Positions 61,939-64,000 of a stretch of 64,000 nucleotides of DNA are shown here, one piece after another. The notes under the pieces are model-generated. The model made no database searches, was not told where the DNA came from, and saw nothing but the letters and a program-made list of their open reading frames with translations. Where the stretch lies: the NCBI RefSeq assembly GCF_001028665.1, contig NZ_CP011504.1, positions 744,001 through 808,000 on the forward strand, in the 5' to 3' direction. Position 1 is the stretch's first letter. Each line of letters starts with the position of its first letter. The DNA comes from Burkholderia pyrrocinia. Its GTDB lineage: Bacteria; Pseudomonadota; Gammaproteobacteria; Burkholderiales; Burkholderiaceae. The translations under genes were made by a program, and so were the position numbers.

Positions 61939-63090
61939 ATGAACAAGAAACTGACGGCGCTCGCCGTAACGGCCGCATTCGCGTCGCCCGCGTTCGCGCA
62001 AAGCAGCGTCACGCTGTACGGCGTGATCGACGAAGGCCTGAACTACACGAACAACGTCGGCACCGGCCACGTCTACGAAATGGCAAGCGGCTACGCGCAG
62101 GGCAGCCGCTGGGGCCTGAAAGGCAGCGAGGATCTCGGCGGCGGCATGAAGGCGATCTTCCAGCTCGAGAACGGCTTCGACGTGAACAGCGGCCGGCTCA
62201 ACCAGGGCGGCCGCATGTTCGGCCGCCAGGCTTATGTCGGCCTGAGCCAGGCACAGTACGGCACGCTGACGTTCGGCCGCCAGTACGACTCGGTGGTCGA
62301 CTATCTCGCGCCGACCACCGCCAACGGCAACTGGGGCGGCTACCTGCTCGCGCACCCGTTCGACAACGACAACACCGACAACTCGTTCCGCCTCGACAAC
62401 ACGGTGAAGTACGCGAGCCCGAACTTCGGCGGCTTCCAGTTCGGCGGCGCGTACAGCTTCAGCAACAGCACGAGCTTCTCGGACAACCGCGCATACAGCT
62501 TCGGCGCGCAATACCAGAACAACGGGCTGCTGATCGGCGCCGCATACCTGCAGGCGAACCATCCGGGCAACGGCTCGGCCGGCGCGATCACCGCGAACGA
62601 CGCGAGCTACATCGCCGAGCGCATGCGCGTGTTCGGCGCGGGCATCAACTACACGTTCGGGCCCGCGACGGTCGGCTTCGCGTACACGAACTCGAACTAC
62701 AAGAACCCGACCGGCAACGGCTACCTCGGCACGCCGGGCGCGATCATCGCGCCGGGGGCGACGGTCAGCGCGATCAAGTACCAGAACTTCGAAGTGAACG
62801 GCGCGTACCAGATCACGCCGGCGTTCATGGTCGGCGCGCAATACGTGCTGTCGCTCGAGAAGTACGACGCATCGACCGGCGACGCGAAGCCGAAGATCCA
62901 CTCGGTCGGGCTGATGGCCGACTACAACCTGTCGAAGCGCACCGACGTGTACGTGCAGGCCGCATACCAGCACATCGCCGGCGACAAGACGAACTCGATC
63001 CTCGACCAGGCGTTCATCCCCGGCACCGACGCGCCGTCGTCGACGTCGAACCAGGTGGCCGTGCGGCTCGCGCTGCGCCACAAGTTCTGA
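61939..63090 (+). CDS. OmpC-like Gram-negative porin
   Basis: 383 residues from the ATG at 61939 (CGGAGATCTCTCA upstream). Signal peptide 1-20 (ASPAFA-QSS). Sixteen-strand-type trimeric porin: SSVTLYGVIDEGLNYTNN, GSRWGLKGSEDLGGGMKAIFQLE, FGRQAYVGLSQAQYGTLTFGRQ, with Asp/Arg-rich constriction-loop sequence, and the Phe-terminated RLALRHKF. It allows passage of small hydrophilic solutes through the outer membrane. A terminator follows 59 bp after the stop. The remnant at 20215-20406 is a relative. Confidence 0.95.
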   Translation: MNKKLTALAVTAAFASPAFAQSSVTLYGVIDEGLNYTNNVGTGHVYEMASGYAQGSRWGLKGSEDLGGGMKAIFQLENGFDVNSGRLNQGGRMFGRQAYVGLSQAQYGTLTFGRQYDSVVDYLAPTTANGNWGGYLLAHPFDNDNTDNSFRLDNTVKYASPNFGGFQFGGAYSFSNSTSFSDNRAYSFGAQYQNNGLLIGAAYLQANHPGNGSAGAITANDASYIAERMRVFGAGINYTFGPATVGFAYTNSNYKNPTGNGYLGTPGAIIAPGATVSAIKYQNFEVNGAYQITPAFMVGAQYVLSLEKYDASTGDAKPKIHSVGLMADYNLSKRTDVYVQAAYQHIAGDKTNSILDQAFIPGTDAPSSTSNQVAVRLALRHKF

Positions 63091-63148
63091 CGCAACCCGG
63101 TTCTCCGTTCTTCACGCGACACCCGCGCCGGTCTGCCGGGGTGTCTTT

Positions 63149-63185
63149 GCCCGCCCGCAAGCGCAAGCCTGCCGGCGGGCTTTTT
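63149..63185 (+). terminator. Rho-independent terminator after the porin gene
   Basis: Stem GCCCGCC (63149-63155) with GGCGGGC (63174-63180), followed by TTTTT (63181-63185). It suits the plus-strand porin transcript. Confidence 0.75.
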
Positions 63186-63241
63186 CGTGCATCCAGCAAT
63201 CGGGCAGTTTGCGAAGTTGCGCGTAGTCCATCGGGCGCGAC

Positions 63242-64000
63242 TCAGTCTCGCAGCGCCATGGCGCGCAGCAGCGCATCGATCTGCCCGAACGCATCCTGCT
63301 GCCACTGTTCGGGCGTGCGATCACCCAGCGCCCGCGTGTCTTCGACGAAGCGCCTCACGCAGGTGGGGCCGTATCCCTCGAAGGTATCGAATTTCTCGGC
63401 GATGTGCCGAAAGCCGCGTTTGCCGCTTGCATGCCCCAGGAGTGGGAGACATTCTTGTGCAAGCGCCTCGATCTCACCAGGGTAGTTCCGCACGCAGTAG
63501 TAGATGTCATAAGCGTCCTTCTGCTTGTAGCGGCCTGCCAGCGCATGGCCTTTCATCGCCAGCAAAGCAGGAATCGAGCACACCGCGATCTCCACGCGGT
63601 TCGTCCCTCCGTCCGGCATCGCCCCGGCCACCGCCACGAATTGATAGAACCGCATCGCCAGGTCTGCACCATCCGCCCGTTGCACGGCGAAGTCGCTGAT
63701 CAAGGGCGGATCGTTCTTGACGATTTCCGCGTCGCGCGGCATCAAGAAATCGACTATGACGTCGATCGCTTCCCCGCCATCTCGCGCCGGAACCTTGCGA
63801 ACCAATTGAAAGCGCCGAAGCCCCTCGCGCTGGGCGTATCCATGGTCTTGAAGCGCTCCGATCAAGGTCGCGTACTCGCCGTCGCCGAGTGCTTCCGCAT
63901 CCAGCCCGACGTCCAAGTCGAGCGTGCCGACGTGGGGCATGTCCTCGTTGGCCAGCAGCAGCCAGGGAACCGCGCCGCCGATGATGGCGAACTTGCCCTT
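63242..64000 (-). CDS. Nucleotidyltransferase, AbiEii/AbiGii toxin-like (5' end outside window)
   Basis: The frame is open to the right edge, so the N-terminus is outside. About 252 residues are visible. The start of the visible part, FAIIGGAVPWLLL followed by GTLDLDVGL, carries the GG-x-x-x-x-L and T-x-D-x-D motifs of minimal nucleotidyltransferases; a later IPALLAMKGHALAGRYKQKDAYDIYYC is the second signature (K-x-x-A-x-x-x-R-x-K-D-x-x-D). This is the AbiEii family, where the toxin of type IV toxin-antitoxin phage-defence pairs belongs. Whether an AbiEi-like antitoxin precedes it cannot be seen here. Confidence 0.75.
   Translation of the reverse strand, partial: KGKFAIIGGAVPWLLLANEDMPHVGTLDLDVGLDAEALGDGEYATLIGALQDHGYAQREGLRRFQLVRKVPARDGGEAIDVIVDFLMPRDAEIVKNDPPLISDFAVQRADGADLAMRFYQFVAVAGAMPDGGTNRVEIAVCSIPALLAMKGHALAGRYKQKDAYDIYYCVRNYPGEIEALAQECLPLLGHASGKRGFRHIAEKFDTFEGYGPTCVRRFVEDTRALGDRTPEQWQQDAFGQIDALLRAMALRD

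Overview
The window looks like accessory sequence from a secondary replicon (chromosome 2 or 3) of a Burkholderia, most likely a Burkholderia cepacia complex species. GC and GC3 are very high, almost every catabolic block has its own LysR-type regulator (nine in total), porins of the Burkholderia OmpC-like family are present, and there are no ribosomal, tRNA or core housekeeping genes. This assignment rests on general sequence character and remembered families, not on a search.

Left part (1-15.7 kb): a polyamine/guanidino-compound style catabolic region. Three minus-strand units carry a PotF-like binding protein with an outer-membrane barrel and a C45 hydrolase, an amidohydrolase, and a cupin, FAD amine oxidase, MFS carrier and LysR. 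Two paralogous LuxR-type regulators are encoded divergently from two of these units, and a guanidinobutyrase/agmatinase plus aldehyde dehydrogenase follow the second. The three promoters share a 23-bp dyad motif exactly 19 bp upstream of a -10-like hexamer, so they probably form one regulon of the LuxR proteins.

15.7-23.2 kb: mixed small genes (SnoaL-like, a hypothetical/DUF2325 pair with a shared upstream motif, ModE, M24 peptidase, a porin remnant, GNAT, Tam, LysR). 23.3-30.3 kb: a lower-GC, probably acquired block of redox genes (quinone oxidoreductase, DoxX, pirin, F420-type NADP-binding protein, azoreductase) with two LysR genes. It starts in a truncated gene and is followed by a gene-poor stretch with a clear terminator. 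30.4-36.0 kb: cynS/cynT/cynR cyanate detoxification, a DUF3422 gene followed by a short peptide gene, a LysR and two small hypotheticals. 36-42 kb: a LysR divergent from a fae-like, aldo/keto reductase, succinate-semialdehyde dehydrogenase set ending in a 5'-truncated MFS gene. 42-44.3 kb: a ParDE toxin-antitoxin pair and two overlapping genes of unknown function.

44.3-52.5 kb: two LysR genes, then a plus-strand operon (aldehyde dehydrogenase, MFS, enolase-superfamily dehydratase, GMC oxidoreductase) that looks like sugar-acid or polyol catabolism. 53.1-58.4 kb: the most interesting locus, a Fap-like functional-amyloid/surface-fibre system. It has a FapF-like outer-membrane barrel with N-terminal coiled coil, a periplasmic C39 peptidase, two exported partner proteins that both carry a double-glycine processing-like motif, and a very glycine-rich exported protein. 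58.4-63.1 kb: a ProVWX-type glycine betaine/choline transporter and an OmpC-like porin. The window ends inside a nucleotidyltransferase (AbiEii-like) gene on the minus strand.
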